Shown: one piece after another, positions 62,218-64,000 of the stretch
Layout of the letters: the number at the start of each line of letters is the position of its first letter
Position numbering within the stretch: the stretch's first letter is position 1
The notes under the pieces: generated by a model
What the model saw: the letters and a program-made list of their open reading frames with translations, nothing else
Databases searched by the model: none
Told to the model about the DNA's origin: nothing
Made by a program: the position numbers and the translations under genes
NCBI RefSeq assembly: GCF_017311415.1
Contig: NZ_JAEKIS010000001.1
Location: forward strand, 62,001-126,000
Source of the DNA: Salipiger abyssi
GTDB lineage: Bacteria; Pseudomonadota; Alphaproteobacteria; Rhodobacterales; Rhodobacteraceae
DNA length: 64,000 bases
Reading direction: 5' to 3'

Positions 62218-63012
62218 ATGTCGAAAATCGAGTATGTTCAGGCGGATGGCGCGCGGATCGGCTATCGCGACGACGGTGACGGGCCGGCGCTGGTGCTGGT
62301 GCATGGCACCGGCGGCGACGGCGAGGCCAACTGGGGCGAGGTGCTGCGCGGCCTGCCGGGGCGGCGTATCCTGCGGCCCGATTACGCGGGCTCGGGCCTG
62401 ACGGAGGGCGCGACCGAGCGGCTGACACTCGACCGGCTGGCGGATCAGGTGCTGGCCGCCGCCGATCATGCCGGGGTCGATGTCTTCGACCTCGTCGGGT
62501 TCTCGCTGGGCGCGGCGGTGGCGCTGCGGATCGCGGCGCGTCATCCGGGTCGCGTCCGCCGGCTGGTGAGCCTCGGCGGTTTCGTCACCGGCGGCGATCC
62601 GCGCTCGCGCCTGCAATTCGATCACTGGGTCGAGCTGGCGGGGCGCGACCGCGAGGCCCTTGCCCGGCTGATCCTGCTGACCGGGTTCAGCGCCGATTTC
62701 GTCGCCGGGATGGGCGATCTCGACGCGGTGGTGGCGCAGATGGTGGAGACGACGAACTGGGAGGGAATGGCGCGGCAGGCGATGCTCGATACCGCGGTCG
62801 ATGTCTCGGCGGATCTGGCGGCGATCCGCGCGCCGACGCTGGTGCTGGGCAACCGCCACGATCAAATGGTGCCGCCTTCGGCCTCCGTCGCGCTGGCCGA
62901 AGGCATCGCGGGCGCGCGGCTCGGCTGGATCGACGGGCCGCACCTGTCGCCGATGGAATGCCCCGACGCGGTCGCGGCGGCGATCGCTGATTTCCTGCGG
63001 GAAGAGCGCTGA
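62218..63012 (+). CDS. Alpha/beta-fold hydrolase under MerR control
   Basis: The protein has 264 residues from the ATG at 62218 (AAGGAGACCGGAGA upstream). Oxyanion loop VLVHGTGGDGEANW, nucleophile elbow LVGFSLGAAVALRIA, and late VLGNRHDQMVP with the catalytic Asp and GPHLSPMECP with His. The fold fits esterases or haloperoxidase-like hydrolases. The promoter region carries the MerR operator, so its inducer should be a substrate or stress signal. Confidence 0.87.
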   Translation: MSKIEYVQADGARIGYRDDGDGPALVLVHGTGGDGEANWGEVLRGLPGRRILRPDYAGSGLTEGATERLTLDRLADQVLAAADHAGVDVFDLVGFSLGAAVALRIAARHPGRVRRLVSLGGFVTGGDPRSRLQFDHWVELAGRDREALARLILLTGFSADFVAGMGDLDAVVAQMVETTNWEGMARQAMLDTAVDVSADLAAIRAPTLVLGNRHDQMVPPSASVALAEGIAGARLGWIDGPHLSPMECPDAVAAAIADFLREER

Positions 63013-63106
63013 CGAGCGCGACCTGGCAGGTTGACGGACGGGGGCAGGATCGAACATGGTTGGAAAATCGAAACTTGTGCATCTTTTGGATTGAGAATTC
63101 TCAACT

Positions 63107-63994
63107 GTGACAGATCTCGCACCCGTCCGAACCCTGAATCTCGATGCCCTGCGCAGCTTTGTGGCGATCCATGAGACGGGCTCATTCCGCCGTGCCGCCG
63201 CGCGGGTCAACCTCTCGCCCTCGGCGGTGAGCTTGCAGATCGGCAAGCTTGAGGACGTTCTGGGGCAGCGGCTGCTCGACCGCAATGCGCGACGGGTCGC
63301 GCTGACCGAACAGGGCGAACGGCTGTTGCTTCAGGCGCGGTCGCTGCTGTCGCTCAGCGACGAGACCATGGCGATGTTTCGGACCCCGGCGCTCGAAGGG
63401 CGCATTGCACTGGCCGCGCCGCATGACCTCGGCATGTCATTCGTGCCGCAGCTGCTGGGCCGGATGGCGGAGCGCTATCCGCGCATTCGTGTCGATGTGC
63501 GGCTCGGCGCCTCTGGAGAGATGCTGGACGGGTTCCGGGCAGGTCGGAGCAATGTCGTGCTCTTCAACGATGTCGGGCCGCCGGAGATAACCTCGCTGCG
63601 GCTGCGGTCGGAGCCGCTGGCCTGGCTCATGGCGCGCGGCGGGCGGGCGCATCTGGAGGATCCGCTGCCACTGGCCATGGCCGAAACCGGATGCTCCTGG
63701 CGCGAGGCCGCGCTCGCCGCGTTGAGTGCGTCGCAGCGGCCCTGGCGCATCGCCTATTGCAGCGACACCTCGATGGGGCAGGTCGCGGCGCTGCGGGCCG
63801 ATCTCGCGCTGGCCGCTCTGCCTCGCTCTCTGGCGCAGGGCGATCTGGTGGAGGTGCCGGAGACAGCAGCGCTGCCGGCGCTGCCCCAGACGGAAATCCG
63901 CATCGCCCATGACGACAGCGCGCTGGCCCGCGCGATGGTTTCTCTTGCCGGTGACACGGCAGAGGCCGCGCTGTCGGCGCTGCGGGCGGGCTGA
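63107..63994 (+). CDS. LysR-family regulator
   Basis: The protein has 295 residues from a GTG at 63107. The HTH is GSFRRAAARVNLSPSAVSLQIGKLEDVLGQRLLDR; the effector domain follows (IALAAPHDLGMSFVPQLLGRM) and the C-terminus is short. It reads to its stop 6 bp before the window end. The target is unknown; it may control a gene to the right or the hydrolase to the left. Confidence 0.9.
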   Translation: MTDLAPVRTLNLDALRSFVAIHETGSFRRAAARVNLSPSAVSLQIGKLEDVLGQRLLDRNARRVALTEQGERLLLQARSLLSLSDETMAMFRTPALEGRIALAAPHDLGMSFVPQLLGRMAERYPRIRVDVRLGASGEMLDGFRAGRSNVVLFNDVGPPEITSLRLRSEPLAWLMARGGRAHLEDPLPLAMAETGCSWREAALAALSASQRPWRIAYCSDTSMGQVAALRADLALAALPRSLAQGDLVEVPETAALPALPQTEIRIAHDDSALARAMVSLAGDTAEAALSALRAG

Positions 63995-64000
63995 CCGGCG

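Noticed and set aside
61741-63285. Minus-strand open frame of 514 codons
   Set aside because: It spans MerR out of frame and the hydrolase antisense; no protein character.
1-64000. CRISPR arrays, rRNA operons, complete tRNA genes
   Set aside because: No regularly spaced repeats, rRNA-like stretches or full cloverleaf sequences were seen; the only tRNA text is the 3' fragment at 49461.

Overview
The window looks like chromosome (or a large replicon) of a high-GC alphaproteobacterium, most likely of the Rhodobacterales/roseobacter type. The main support is a BioR-type GntR regulator with TTATAGATAA boxes beside bioY/bioB, an alphaproteobacterial arrangement, together with a tRNA-Arg(CCG) remnant and a content rich in LysE, LysR, GNAT and ABC genes. 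No rRNA, complete tRNA or CRISPR array was seen.

Layout. (1) 1-1000: insertion-sequence debris (IS1595-type and IS3-type transposase ends, a small gene broken by an amber codon). (2) 1.1-4.5 kb: small protein-quality-control group (truncated Hsp20, Deg-type periplasmic protease, J-domain protein) followed by a Crp/Fnr regulator. (3) 4.5-13.55 kb: a compact eight-gene minus-strand operon. It holds three glycosyltransferases, a large-subunit catalase, a fourth glycosyltransferase, an acyl-CoA-dehydrogenase-like protein, a PIG-L deacetylase and a SAM methyltransferase. Seven genes in a row are joined by 3-4 bp stop/start overlaps. An orphan HisKA_2-type histidine kinase is divergent to it. This is the best candidate for an undescribed system. 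(4) 15.2-18.5 kb: tyrosine integrase and a scar zone of three truncated genes, one a partial copy of a gene at 45.1 kb. (5) 18.6-33.1 kb: ordinary accessory metabolism and transport (LysE exporters, AsnC, AraC, LysR, GNATs, aminotransferase IV, cupins, PhzF, MFS). (6) 33.7-37.3 kb: a GajA/GajB pair, i.e. a Gabija-type anti-phage system. (7) 37.7-43.75 kb: very GC-rich block with pdxY-MOSC-glutamine amidotransferase divergent from a MocR regulator, then bioB-bioY-bioR. (8) 44-49.5 kb: LysE, the full-length copy of the duplicated unknown gene, an MFS transporter and a second integrase next to a 3' fragment of tRNA-Arg(CCG), which marks an island boundary.

Right of the tRNA fragment (49.6-60.6 kb) lies a catabolic cluster: LysR regulator, Dabb protein, maleylacetate reductase, a ketopantoate-reductase-like dehydrogenase, an AtzA/TrzN-type amidohydrolase, a YciI-like protein, a CUT2-type ABC importer and hydroxyquinol 1,2-dioxygenase. 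Dioxygenase and reductase together would take hydroxyquinol to maleylacetate and 3-oxoadipate; the imported substrate cannot be named. Three promoters of the cluster carry the same 17-bp palindrome (6-5-6, TTTGCG/CGCAAA-like), which suggests one regulator for the whole set.

The right end (60.7-64 kb) has a second pdxY with a 45-bp remnant of the MOSC gene that precedes the first copy, a MerR regulator divergent from an alpha/beta hydrolase over a perfect dyad operator, and a LysR gene. All functional calls come from reading translated sequence and motifs; no database search was possible.
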